NCBI GenBank assembly: GCA_021769545.1
Contig: JAETSS010000033.1
Coordinates: forward strand, 1-9,277
Direction: 5' to 3'
Source: Eubacterium sp.
GTDB lineage: Bacteria > Bacillota_A > Clostridia > Peptostreptococcales > Anaerovoracaceae
DNA length: 9,277 nt
How positions within the stretch are numbered: position 1 is the stretch's first letter; each line of letters starts with the position of its first letter. The position numbers and the translations under genes were made by a program. Shown here in pieces: positions 1 through 6,689 of the stretch. The notes below the pieces were generated by a model that was not told where the DNA came from, did not search any database, and saw only the letters and a program-made list of their open reading frames with translations.

Positions 1-101
1 GTCAGAAGGTATGCGAAGAACACACCGAGACAAAATGCTATTGCCGTTGCCAGAAGAGCAACCTTTATTGATAATATAATAGGTTCGATCATATCGCTCA
101 T
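1..101 (-). CDS. modB: Molybdate ABC transporter permease ModB, N-terminus only
   Basis: Partial gene running off the left edge; only the first 33 codons are present. The translation begins MSDMIEPIILSIKVALLAT and continues into a hydrophobic stretch, which is the usual start of ModB: a short cytoplasmic lead, then 'LSLKVALLAT'-like residues opening the first transmembrane helix. ModB forms the membrane channel of the molybdate importer with ModA and ModC. The start lies 25 bases downstream of the modA stop on the same strand, which fits a modAB(C) operon. The ribosome binding site is weak (a GAGAAAAG-like stretch), suggesting translation coupled to modA. A second in-frame ATG three codons later is an alternative start. 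The ModB identity rests on this short hydrophobic segment plus the position after modA. Confidence 0.8.
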   Translation of the reverse strand, partial: MSDMIEPIILSIKVALLATAIAFCLGVFFAYLL

Positions 102-126
102 AATGCTTTTCTCTGTTCTTTATTGA

Positions 127-918
127 TTATTTAACCGTAAACCCGTACTTTTCAAAAACTTCCTTTGCAAAATCGCTTTGGATGAATTCATAAAAATCTG
201 CTGCGAATTCTGCCTGCGGAGCATCCTTTAAGAGTGCTGCAGGGTAAACGATAGGATCGTGGAGACTTTCGTCAACATCACCTATGATAGCTCCGCTTGC
301 TTTATCCATAAGCAGAGCATCCGTCCTGTATACGAAACCGCAGTCTGCATCGCCGCTCTCAACATAATTGAGCACCGCACGTACATCCTTTGCATAAACG
401 ATCTTGCCTGAGAGCTGATCAGTGATATCCATATTGTCGAACACCTGAGTAGCATACTTTCCCGCAGGAACCGTTTCAGGCTCACCAACGGCGATAGTGC
501 CTGCCGCGTCGGATGTCAGCGTATCCATGGTTATGTCATCCTTCTTTTCTGCCGTCGCTATAAGCGTCAGCGTATTGAGAAGCAGATCCTGTCTGCTGTC
601 TGTATCGATATAATCCCCTTCTTCCAGCTGATCCATATTCGCCTTTGAAGCCGAGATGAATATATCGCAAGGGGCTCCGCCCTCGATCTGCTGTACCAGA
701 TCTCCCGAGCCTGCATAGCTAGGGGTGATGGTGCAGTCTGCATCCTTTTCGTATTCCGCGATTATCTCGTCGAGAGCATCGGTAAGGCTTGCTGCGGCAA
801 GTACGGTGACTTCCGGTTTTTCTGCGGCGTCCTTTTCTTCGCTACTTCCGCATCCTGTCATTATCATCATGGACATGGCGAGGACTACAGCAGTAGCCAG
901 TGTCAATATTTTTTTCAT
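127..918 (-). CDS. modA: Molybdate-binding lipoprotein ModA
   Basis: Extracytoplasmic molybdate (and possibly tungstate) binding protein that delivers the oxyanion to ModBC. The start at 918 is chosen because AAAGGAGG lies just upstream and the product then opens with a lipoprotein signal peptide: MKK, a hydrophobic core, and a lipobox with Cys at residue 23 (MTGC). An in-frame start at 1014 would put 32 non-signal residues in front and is rejected. Length is 263 aa, typical for ModA. Family hallmarks are AAASLTDA (41-48), SGDLVQQIEGGAPCDIFISA (71-90), DVRAVLNYVESG (178-189), FVYRTDA (195-201) and the C-terminal FEKYGF. It is followed by modB. The gene lies downstream of the CCG-protein gene but beyond a terminator (986-1017), so it probably has its own promoter; TAGAAT on the minus strand near 973-978 is a possible -10 box without a convincing -35. 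Confidence 0.93.
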   Translation of the reverse strand: MKKILTLATAVVLAMSMMIMTGCGSSEEKDAAEKPEVTVLAAASLTDALDEIIAEYEKDADCTITPSYAGSGDLVQQIEGGAPCDIFISASKANMDQLEEGDYIDTDSRQDLLLNTLTLIATAEKKDDITMDTLTSDAAGTIAVGEPETVPAGKYATQVFDNMDITDQLSGKIVYAKDVRAVLNYVESGDADCGFVYRTDALLMDKASGAIIGDVDESLHDPIVYPAALLKDAPQAEFAADFYEFIQSDFAKEVFEKYGFTVK

Positions 919-985
919 ATTTCCTCCTTTTGTCAACAATAAACTACCGATCCCGCGGAGATCATATGATGATTCTAACACAATG

Positions 986-1017
986 AAAAAATAACGATGT
1001 TGTTTGAACAACATCGT
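986..1017 (-). terminator. Intrinsic terminator between the CCG-protein gene and modA
   Basis: Perfect 10-bp inverted repeat ACGATGTTGT / ACAACATCGT (994-1003 and 1008-1017) with a 4-base loop. Read on the minus strand it is followed by TT, A, then six T (A tract at 986-991 on the plus strand). It begins 79 bases past the stop of the 342-aa Fe-S protein gene and 68 bases before the modA start. There is no T tract on the plus-strand side, so the orientation is clear. The palindrome core TGTTGT-N4-ACAACA also occurs at 2371-2386, so a second role as an operator is possible. Confidence 0.75.
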
Positions 1018-1095
1018 CTGGAATAATTTATCTGATTTTTGAAAAAATTCTGCCGCGCGCTGAAAAGAGGGCGCATGTGCAATGGGAACGCCGGT

Positions 1096-2124
1096 CTAAA
1101 TTTCATTCCAGAAAAGCGCAAGAAGCGTTTCCTTAAGCTCTATCCTGTTGGCAAGCCTTTCTTCACTGGTAGGAAGGGCGGCAGGTGGAGTAGGGGAATA
1201 GCCCGAGCAGAGAGAAGTGCAGTCGGCGCAGTTGCCGTCGCATTCAGCCGTTTCCGGGAGATCAGTTTGTTTCTGATCGGTAATATTGGTTTTCGTGGAA
1301 AGCTGTCCGTTATCCGCGAGATGGCCGTGGCTGTTCCGGCTGCCGTTTGCTTCGATACTTTCTGCTGTATCGTGTTGGCTCTGACCTTCATCGTGTCCGT
1401 GGTCATGCTCATGGATCATATGAGTATTGGAGTCTCCCATTCCGTATATGAGCTCCAGTATGTGGACGGCATCTTTTCCGCTGCGCTTGATGGCATCCCG
1501 GCAGTCGATACAGTCGGTTATATATGGATAGCTGCCTTCCCCCTCGGTATGCAGCTTCACGCCCATACCCTCCGCAAGCTCCCTGATGATGTCATCGGAT
1601 GCACCGCCGTCCGCACCTGAATGGGAACTCAACAGGCTGTAATCCACAGAATTGCAGCCTCCGCTTATGCCCGAATCCCTTAGGAACTCGTATATCGTGA
1701 TGGTACTGATCTGAGGAAGCTCCTTTTTAAGAAGCTCCATGCACGACGTACAGGCCGTGATGAGAGTCGGCTTTCCGAGGGATTCCCATTGATCCTGTAT
1801 GACCTTGAGACCTTCGGTTAAAGCATCTTCATCACCTGCAAGCTTTGCAGGCATACCGCAGCACCTTAAGAATATCGCCGTATCGGGATCCTGGAAAAGT
1901 ATCGAGTCATATGCCTTTATTACGATCTCCGGCTCTGCGGCTCCAAGCTGACAGCCCGGGAAAAAAGCAAAGTGGCACTTTTCGTATTCCCTGCCAGATG
2001 ACATGTCGACAGGCTTTCTGACTAGGGTGGCTTCTCCGTTTGCCTGCTTCATATCGCTTAGACTGTGCTGTCCCTTGCATTCTGCCGTCGTCGTATATAT
2101 GGTTCTGTTCTGATTATCTGACAT
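1096..2124 (-). CDS. CCG-domain (HdrB/GlpC/DsrK-like) iron-sulfur protein with His-rich segment
   Basis: Predicted cytoplasmic Fe-S protein of 342 aa with one cysteine-rich CCG domain of the heterodisulfide-reductase type: FFPGCQLGAAEP (Cys58), RCCG (88-90) and ACTSC (Cys125, Cys128), i.e. C-Xn-CCG-Xn-CXXC. In Hdr enzymes such domains bind a non-cubane [4Fe-4S] cluster, but those enzymes usually carry two CCG domains and this protein has one. A further pair, DCIDC (205/208), precedes a HILELIYGM segment usual near the end of such proteins. Then comes an unusual extension: a His/Asp-rich stretch (235-252, HMIHEHDHGHDEG, plus HGH near 266) and a Cys cluster CDGNCADCTSLC (295-306). These look like metal-binding elements. 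The start has an SD-like GAGGTG eight bases upstream. No membrane segments or signal peptide. It is divergent from tupABC and upstream of modA, so a role in Mo/W enzyme electron transfer or metal handling is inferred, not shown. Confidence 0.7.
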   Translation of the reverse strand: MSDNQNRTIYTTTAECKGQHSLSDMKQANGEATLVRKPVDMSSGREYEKCHFAFFPGCQLGAAEPEIVIKAYDSILFQDPDTAIFLRCCGMPAKLAGDEDALTEGLKVIQDQWESLGKPTLITACTSCMELLKKELPQISTITIYEFLRDSGISGGCNSVDYSLLSSHSGADGGASDDIIRELAEGMGVKLHTEGEGSYPYITDCIDCRDAIKRSGKDAVHILELIYGMGDSNTHMIHEHDHGHDEGQSQHDTAESIEANGSRNSHGHLADNGQLSTKTNITDQKQTDLPETAECDGNCADCTSLCSGYSPTPPAALPTSEERLANRIELKETLLALFWNEI

Positions 2125-2202
2125 AGTTAAAACACCTCGTGAAATTTGTATTGCTGTATCTGTATCACACTTTGGCTTTACGCAGATTACCGATCATAAA
2201 AG

Positions 2203-2245
2203 AAAAAATGCGAAGGCAGATCTGAAAAACCGGTTTGCCTCGCAT
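2203..2245 (-). terminator. Intrinsic terminator inside the 5' leader of the CCG-protein gene
   Basis: On the minus strand, ATGCGAGGCA (from 2245) pairs with TGCCTTCGCAT (to 2208) with a single bulged base, and six T follow (A tract 2203-2208 on the plus strand). It lies between the predicted promoter and the start codon at 2124, so it would stop transcription before the gene unless prevented. This is the arrangement of an attenuator or a transcriptional riboswitch. It cannot serve the plus-strand genes, because there is no T tract on that side. Confidence 0.7.
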
Positions 2246-2326
2246 CATATGATCAGCGTATCCCACTGATTGTTGTGATGAGCGCCTTGGCAGATGACGC
2301 CCATATGAAAATCAGAGCTGTAAATT
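2246..2326 (-). promoter_or_regulatory. Structured leader upstream of the attenuator; possible unassigned aptamer
   Basis: About 80 transcribed bases between the predicted start (near 2326) and the leader terminator. They contain a hairpin ATCAGTG / CGCTGAT (7 pairs, one of them G-U, loop GGATA; plus-strand 2252-2270). A minus-strand CATCA (2276-2280) could pair with TGATG (2243-2247), overlapping the 5' arm of the terminator, so the two folds may be mutually exclusive. I do not recognise a riboswitch family here, and it does not resemble the Moco aptamer across the intergenic region. Confidence 0.35.
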
Positions 2327-2334
2327 ACAGAATC

Positions 2335-2364
2335 ATTTTACTGTGGGGCAGTAGAGATTGTCAA
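2335..2364 (-). promoter_or_regulatory. Predicted sigma-70 type promoter for the CCG-protein gene
   Basis: Minus strand TTGACA (2364-2359), 18-base spacer, TAAAAT (2340-2335). The -35 is a perfect consensus match and the -10 matches 5 of 6. Transcription would start near 2326 and give a leader of about 200 bases. The palindrome at 2371-2386 sits seven bases upstream of the -35 box. Confidence 0.55.
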
Positions 2365-2370
2365 TACGGA

Positions 2371-2386
2371 TGTTGTCGAAACAACA
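2371..2386. promoter_or_regulatory. Palindrome TGTTGT-N4-ACAACA, candidate operator
   Basis: Perfect 6-bp inverted repeat with CGAA centre, next to the -35 box of the minus-strand promoter. The same core with a TTGA centre occurs at 998-1013 between the CCG-protein gene and modA. No T tract follows on either strand, so this copy is not a terminator. It does not look like the TATAT-type ModE site of enterobacteria. The binding protein is unknown. Confidence 0.35.
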
Positions 2387-2436
2387 AAATCGGTCGCATA
2401 AATGGAAAAAAACACACCGTAATGCAAGTATAGCCT

Positions 2437-2464
2437 TTAACTTCCGGTCGTCATGGTGTATAAT
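2437..2464 (+). promoter_or_regulatory. Predicted promoter for the Moco riboswitch-tupABC transcript
   Basis: Perfect -10 TATAAT at 2459-2464 with a weak -35 (TTAACT at 2437-2442, 16-base spacer). It sits about 45 bases upstream of the aptamer, which puts the predicted start near 2471. Confidence 0.5.
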
Positions 2465-2510
2465 CTAATAGAAATAATGCATACAACTGAATACACGAAA
2501 TTGTTTCTAA

Positions 2511-2623
2511 TAATACCGAGCACGTTTTTCTAAAGCGTTTGCCGCTTTCGGGGCGACGCAATGAGGGCATGCCGATGGGTGTACGGGGAAACCTGTGCGC
2601 CTCCCGTTTTGGAAAGGAATTAA
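2511..2623 (+). ncRNA. Molybdenum cofactor (Moco) riboswitch aptamer
   Basis: The 3' half matches what I recall of the E. coli moaA Moco RNA: a hairpin ending in GCGCC, then CTCCCG, four bases, and GGAAAGG (2611-2617). The E. coli element has the same order, CGCCTCCCG then GGAAAGG. A GACGCAATG stretch (2555-2563) fits the conserved GACAATG region. The long-range helix is preserved: CTAAAGCG (2530-2537) pairs over all eight positions with CGTTTTGG (2605-2612, two G-U pairs), equivalent to the GATACGG/CCGTATC helix in E. coli. Outer TAATACC (2511-2517) pairs with GGAATTA (2616-2622) with one mismatch. A GAAA loop caps the last hairpin near 2587-2591. Moco RNAs sense molybdenum or tungsten cofactor and occur upstream of cofactor biosynthesis, transport and enzyme genes. 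Here it leads into the tungstate transporter. Confidence 0.82.
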
Positions 2624-2652
2624 TAGAATGATTTGATATAATCAACGTCATA

Positions 2653-2690
2653 CTGTTTAAACGTTTCCAAGCGCTTAAGCAGTTTTTTTT
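2653..2690 (+). terminator. Terminator in the tup leader, likely riboswitch expression platform
   Basis: CTGTTTAA (2653-2660) pairs with TTAAGCAG (2675-2682, one G-U) and eight T follow (2683-2690), about 30 bases after the Moco aptamer and well before tupA. A competing hairpin pairs AAGCGCT (2669-2675) with AGCGCTT (2692-2698) around the T tract. It shares position 2675 with the terminator's 3' arm and would interlock with its stem. The two folds look mutually exclusive, so this competing hairpin is a candidate antiterminator. The remaining leader, 2699-2804, is AT-rich. A TATATATA-like segment near 2720 could be a weak second promoter, but I cannot support it. Confidence 0.65.
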
Positions 2691-2818
2691 GAGCGCTTTG
2701 CCGTAACAGTAGCATGTTGTTATATATAGCAGGATATTATGTTTTCGGGGTTTCCGGAATACATATTTTTTCTGCGGTAAACACTATCTATTATGTACTT
2801 TTGTAAAGGGAGGTAACC

Positions 2819-3685
2819 ATGAAAAAAAGAATTATTTCAGTAGTGACAGTCATGGTAATGGTATTATCGATGGCTGTTATGCTGTCAGCCTGCGGCGGCA
2901 GCGATGAAGAAGCAACGGAAAGCAAGGGAACCATCATCCTTGCCACGACCACAAGCACCAAGGACAGCGGTCTTCTGGACGAGATTCTTCCTGTATTCGA
3001 GGAAGAAACGGGCTACAGCGTTGACGTAGTATCCGTAGGTTCAGGCGAAGCTATGACAATGGGCGAAAACGGTGAAGCAGACGTACTGCTGGTTCACTCA
3101 CCTGCAGCAGAAAAAGAATACGTTGACGGCGGACATGCCGATGAAGACGGAAGACTTGACGTAATGTACAACGATTTCGTAGTAATCGGACCTGAAGCTG
3201 ACCCTGCAGGAGTAGGCACAGATGCTGCCGATGATGCAGTGGCTGCATTCACAGCTATCATGAACAACCAGTCTACATTCGTTTCAAGAGCAGACGATTC
3301 AGGAACTCATAAGAAGGAATTATCCATATGGGAAAAGGCAGAGCTCACACCGTCAGGCGACTGGTACGTTGAGGCTGCAGCAGGCATGGGCGACGTTATC
3401 ACTATGACTGACGAAAAAGAAGGCTACACTCTTTCCGACAGAGCAACATGGCTCAACGTTGGCGGAGAAACAGGACTTAAGATCCTCTGCGAAAAGGACC
3501 CTAGCGGCACACTGAACAACCAGTACGGCGTTATCTGTGTAAACCCTGATAAGAACGAAAACATCAACCACGACGGAGCTAAGGCATTCCAGCAGTGGAT
3601 CGTATCTGAAGAAACTCAGAAGCTTATCGGCGAATACGGTCAGGAAGAATACGGACAGGCATTGTTCGTTCCTAACGCAAAATAG
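2819..3685 (+). CDS. tupA: Tungstate-binding lipoprotein TupA
   Basis: Extracytoplasmic high-affinity tungstate binding protein of the TupABC importer. The start is fixed by AAAGGGAGGT ending four bases upstream of the ATG. It has a lipoprotein signal peptide with lipobox LSAC (Cys25). After a short acidic linker comes the TupA hallmark ATTTSTKDSGLLDEI (42-56), followed by LPVFEEETGYSV, GSGEAMTMGENGEADVLLVH (74-93) and SPAAE. The TTTS segment takes part in oxyanion binding in TupA proteins. Length 288 aa is normal. These motifs separate it from sulfate, phosphate and molybdate (ModA) binding proteins; WtpA is a less likely alternative. It is the first gene of tupABC, and its transcription passes the Moco aptamer and terminator upstream. 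Confidence 0.95.
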   Translation: MKKRIISVVTVMVMVLSMAVMLSACGGSDEEATESKGTIILATTTSTKDSGLLDEILPVFEEETGYSVDVVSVGSGEAMTMGENGEADVLLVHSPAAEKEYVDGGHADEDGRLDVMYNDFVVIGPEADPAGVGTDAADDAVAAFTAIMNNQSTFVSRADDSGTHKKELSIWEKAELTPSGDWYVEAAAGMGDVITMTDEKEGYTLSDRATWLNVGGETGLKILCEKDPSGTLNNQYGVICVNPDKNENINHDGAKAFQQWIVSEETQKLIGEYGQEEYGQALFVPNAK

Positions 3686-3701
3686 GAGAGCTTGAGATAT
3701 C

Positions 3702-4397
3702 ATGGAAACTATCGGAAACGGTATAATAGAAGCATTCAGATTAATATTCGCAGGTGACGCGGAGATCTTTGAGATCGTCGGGCTGTCACTTTACGTGTCC
3801 TTTACGTCGGTGATAATATCCACGTGTATAGGCATCCCTCTGGGAATAATCATAGGAACATATAAGTTCAGAGGCAGAGGCATCATCGTCAGGTTCATAT
3901 ACACATTCATGAGCCTGCCGCCTGTCATTGCGGGACTTACTGTGTTCCTGATCCTGATGCGTCGTGGACCGCTGGGGAGCCTGCAGCTCAATTATACCGT
4001 TCCGGCAATGATAATAGCACAGATATGTCTGGTAAGCCCTATAATCATAGGGCTTACCTATAATGTCGTTAAGGAAAAGGCGCCCGTGGTGAATTCCCTT
4101 GGGGTCACTCTCGGGGCAAGCAGAGTAAGACGTATAAGGCTTTTGATCTACGAAATGCGTGTAGGCATAACCACCGCCGTCGTTACGGGCTTCGGACGGG
4201 CCATATCCGAAGTGGGAGCCGTAATGATCGTCGGCGGCAACATCAAGGGAAAGACGAGAGTCATGACTACATATATCTCGGAGCTCAAAGGCATGGGAAA
4301 TTACGACAGAGCCATAGCCGTGGGAATAATACTTCTTGTTATCGCTTTCATAATAAATGCGGTACTATATCATTTTCAGGAACGTGAAAGCAGGTGA
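3702..4397 (+). CDS. tupB: Tungstate ABC transporter permease TupB
   Basis: Inner-membrane permease of 231 aa with several hydrophobic helices (about 23-52, 62-86, 97-121, 155-179 and 204-224). The cytoplasmic coupling loop that contacts the ATPase (EAA-type) is visible at about residues 133-174: LGVTLGASRVRRIRLLIYE (133-151), then GFGRAISEVGA (163-173), a pattern shared by TupB and ModB-like permeases. TupB is preferred over ModB because the gene lies between tupA and tupC. GGAGAG overlaps the end of tupA and ends 11 bases before the start, so the genes are probably translated from one message. Length is normal for the family. Confidence 0.93.
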   Translation: METIGNGIIEAFRLIFAGDAEIFEIVGLSLYVSFTSVIISTCIGIPLGIIIGTYKFRGRGIIVRFIYTFMSLPPVIAGLTVFLILMRRGPLGSLQLNYTVPAMIIAQICLVSPIIIGLTYNVVKEKAPVVNSLGVTLGASRVRRIRLLIYEMRVGITTAVVTGFGRAISEVGAVMIVGGNIKGKTRVMTTYISELKGMGNYDRAIAVGIILLVIAFIINAVLYHFQERESR

Positions 4398-4401
4398 CGC
4401 C

Positions 4402-5106
4402 ATGAACGTAAGATTCGAAGCATTGAAGAAAACATACGGCGAAAAGACCGTTCTGGATATTTCTCAGGGAGAGATAAAGCACGGAAGCCGTACCGCCATA
4501 ATCGGCCCCAACGGAGCCGGAAAGAGCACGCTGCTCAACATCATAGCGGGACTACTGCCGGCTACCTGCGGCACCGTGGAATACGACGGCAGCAGTATCA
4601 TACCGGCAAAAGATATGACGCTGGTGTTCCAGTCACCGTATCTGATATCGACCACGGTTTTCGGCAACATCGCCTATCCACTTAAGATAAGAGGCGCAGA
4701 TGAAAAGCATATAGCTGCGCGGGTCCACGAGCTGATGGAGGAGCTGAACCTTACGGGTCTGGAAAAGCAGAAGGCGTGGAAGCTTTCCGGCGGAGAGAAA
4801 CAGAAGGTTGCCCTCGCGAGGGCGCTTTCCTTCAAACCGAAGCTGCTGCTTCTTGATGAACCGACGGCCAACATAGATCCCCATACCACCGCGGAGATCG
4901 AAAAGCTGCTGCTTTCCATAGGAGAAAAGCAGGACATCACCATCGTCACGGTCACTCACAATCTGGCACAGGCAAAGCGCATGTGCGATGAGGTCATCAT
5001 GCTCCATAACGGAGAGATCATAGAAGCGGGAAACTGCGGTCGCATACTTCGCAGTCCCGAAAACGACAATACGAGACGATTCATCGAAGGAGAGCTGCTG
5101 CTGTAG
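4402..5106 (+). CDS. tupC: Tungstate ABC transporter ATP-binding protein TupC
   Basis: Cytoplasmic ATPase that powers tungstate import through TupB. At 234 aa it is a compact ABC subunit without the C-terminal regulatory domain of ModC. Visible motifs are Walker A GPNGAGKST (35-43), Q-loop Gln77 (VFQSPYL), signature LSGGEKQ (128-134), Walker B LLLLDEP (148-154) and H-loop His186 (VTVTHN). The start at 4402 follows the tupB stop by four bases and has AGGTGA upstream, overlapping the tupB stop codon. An in-frame ATG at 4357 would overlap tupB by 41 bases and is not preferred. As the last gene of tupABC it is followed by a terminator at 5136-5175. Confidence 0.94.
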   Translation: MNVRFEALKKTYGEKTVLDISQGEIKHGSRTAIIGPNGAGKSTLLNIIAGLLPATCGTVEYDGSSIIPAKDMTLVFQSPYLISTTVFGNIAYPLKIRGADEKHIAARVHELMEELNLTGLEKQKAWKLSGGEKQKVALARALSFKPKLLLLDEPTANIDPHTTAEIEKLLLSIGEKQDITIVTVTHNLAQAKRMCDEVIMLHNGEIIEAGNCGRILRSPENDNTRRFIEGELLL

Positions 5107-5135
5107 AGGTCAGGGCGGCTGTACATGTCTGTTGA

Positions 5136-5175
5136 CGTGAACAAAAAGGGATTTTTGCATTTTGTGCACGTTTTT
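5136..5175 (+). terminator. Intrinsic terminator after tupABC
   Basis: CGTGAACAAAA (5136-5146) pairs with TTTTGTGCACG (5160-5170) with one mismatch and a 13-base loop. Five T follow (5171-5175). The stem is AT-rich, so termination may be partial and some tup transcripts may continue into the radical SAM gene 67 bases downstream. I see no clear separate promoter in 5176-5230. Confidence 0.6.
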
Positions 5176-5242
5176 ATATATCCCGGGCATAGATCCGGAG
5201 CAGATCATGTGACTGACATACCTGGGTTAGTGGGAGAAAACT

Positions 5243-6673
5243 ATGATAACAACAAAAACGCAGAGCATATGCCCCGTCTGCAACAGAGCGGTGGACGCAT
5301 ATTATATAGAAGAAAACGACCGGATATATTTCGTGAAGACATGTTCTGAGCATGGTACGTTCAAGACGACTGTTTCCGAAAGTGCAGAGGACTACATGCA
5401 GTGGGTCGAAAACCCGGTCGTCAATATACCGCCGAAGGAGCCCGTTACCTGCGGCGATCCCGAAGATAAAAGCTGCCCGCTCCACTGCGGCACGTGCAGC
5501 AATCATCTGCAGACGGCATGCTGCGTATTGATAGACATAACCGACAGATGCAACCAGCATTGTCCGTACTGCTTCGCCAGGTCCGAGATGGATGCGGACA
5601 GAAGCGGGGAACCGACCCTTGAGCAGATCGAAGCCAAGTACGATCTGCTGCTGGAGCTTGGAGAGGAACGCCCCTTCAACATACAGCTTTCCGGCGGTGA
5701 ACCTACGGTGAGAGACGACCTGCCCGATATCATCAGGATGGGAAGGGAAAAGGGTTTCTGTTATATCCAGATAAACTCCAACGGAAGGAGACTGGCTCTC
5801 GAATCTGATTATGCAGAGATCTTGAAGGAAGCCGGCGCTTCCGTTATTTTCATGCAGTTTGACGGCACCAGAGACGATATCTATGAGGCGCTTCGGGGTG
5901 AGCCGCTGTTTGACATCAAGAAACAGGCCATCCGAAACTGCGAGAAGGCAGGGCTTCCGGTGACGCTGGTACCTACCGTAGTTGAAGGCGTCAATACGGA
6001 CAACATAGGCGAGATGATGGATTTCGTGCTGGAAAACGTCAACGTGGTAAAGGGAATACACTTTCAGCCTGTCAGCTTTTTCGGAAGACATCCGCAGCAG
6101 GCGGAGCACAGTGGGGATGCGGGAATTACAGACAGCGTATATACAGGAGACTTCCCCGGCAGAGTCACCATGTTCGGACTTTTGCGCCGGCTTGAAGCAC
6201 AGCGGCCGGATTTTAAATATGAGCATTACTGCCCTATTTCCACGGGACACACACTCTGCTGCTTTTACAGCACATATATCAGAGAGCCGGATGGAAGCGC
6301 CAGATGCACCCTCACCGATGCCCGAAGGAAAAGCGGCGTAAGCTGCTGCGACGCATCTCAGATAGACAGGAATGAGGTCATACGAAAGGACAGGGATTTC
6401 GTATTGAATAAATGGGAGATAGCGCCGCCGGATAAGGCGGAGGAAGACCGCAGCACGCCAAAATACAAGTCCAGCCTCGAGATAACAGCGTTAGATGAAT
6501 TTTTAAGCTATTACAGGCGCAATACCTTCACGGTGACGGGAATGGCATTTCAGGACAGCTTCAACCTGGATGCGGAGCGGGTCAAGCGCTGCAGAGTACA
6601 GGTGCTGACCGAAGACGACAGACTGATACCCTTCTGCGCATACAACAGCATTTACAGGAAGCAGCAGGTATAA
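5243..6673 (+). CDS. Radical SAM protein of the COG1964 (MJ0619/Tes-like) group
   Basis: Radical SAM enzyme of 476 aa, probably cytoplasmic. The SAM-binding cluster motif CNQHCPYC is at Cys103/107/110, with GGEP at 151-154. Around it is the layout I recall for COG1964: an N-terminal rubredoxin-like knuckle ICPVCNR (Cys10, Cys13) with CSEHG (Cys34, His37), a second cluster region CPLHCGTC (78-85), a Cys-rich C-terminal region (Cys330, 339, 340, 355, 368, 369), and the closing GMAFQDSFNLD...RCRV...PFCAYN (433-468). Known members include MJ0619, proposed to methylate a pterin precursor, and archaeal tetraether lipid synthase; TrsS-type bacterial proteins are similar. Substrate here is unknown. 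GGGAG six bases upstream supports the start. It probably forms a unit with the GTPase 16 bases downstream. The Mo/W context makes a pterin-cofactor role an attractive inference, with lipid or protein modification as alternatives. Confidence 0.85.
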   Translation: MITTKTQSICPVCNRAVDAYYIEENDRIYFVKTCSEHGTFKTTVSESAEDYMQWVENPVVNIPPKEPVTCGDPEDKSCPLHCGTCSNHLQTACCVLIDITDRCNQHCPYCFARSEMDADRSGEPTLEQIEAKYDLLLELGEERPFNIQLSGGEPTVRDDLPDIIRMGREKGFCYIQINSNGRRLALESDYAEILKEAGASVIFMQFDGTRDDIYEALRGEPLFDIKKQAIRNCEKAGLPVTLVPTVVEGVNTDNIGEMMDFVLENVNVVKGIHFQPVSFFGRHPQQAEHSGDAGITDSVYTGDFPGRVTMFGLLRRLEAQRPDFKYEHYCPISTGHTLCCFYSTYIREPDGSARCTLTDARRKSGVSCCDASQIDRNEVIRKDRDFVLNKWEIAPPDKAEEDRSTPKYKSSLEITALDEFLSYYRRNTFTVTGMAFQDSFNLDAERVKRCRVQVLTEDDRLIPFCAYNSIYRKQQV

Positions 6674-6689
6674 AGAAACGGGGGACAAA

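Noticed and set aside
919..1014. N-terminal extension of ModA by 32 residues
   Set aside because: It would put non-signal sequence before a clear lipoprotein signal peptide and would include the terminator palindrome. AAAGGAGG sits directly before the 918 start.
1039..1620. 193-aa plus-strand reading frame
   Set aside because: It is antisense to the CCG-domain protein gene, lacks a ribosome binding site and overlaps conserved cysteine codons of the real gene.
2451..2651. 66-aa minus-strand reading frame
   Set aside because: It lies opposite the Moco aptamer and its composition reflects the RNA structure; no start context or domain.
4357..4401. Upstream start for TupC (15 extra residues)
   Set aside because: It would overlap tupB by 41 bases and has no ribosome binding site, while 4402 has AGGTGA at a workable distance and the usual ABC N-terminus.
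5174..6250. 358-aa minus-strand reading frame
   Set aside because: It is antisense to the radical SAM gene, whose motifs are unmistakable. The antisense translation shows no domain.
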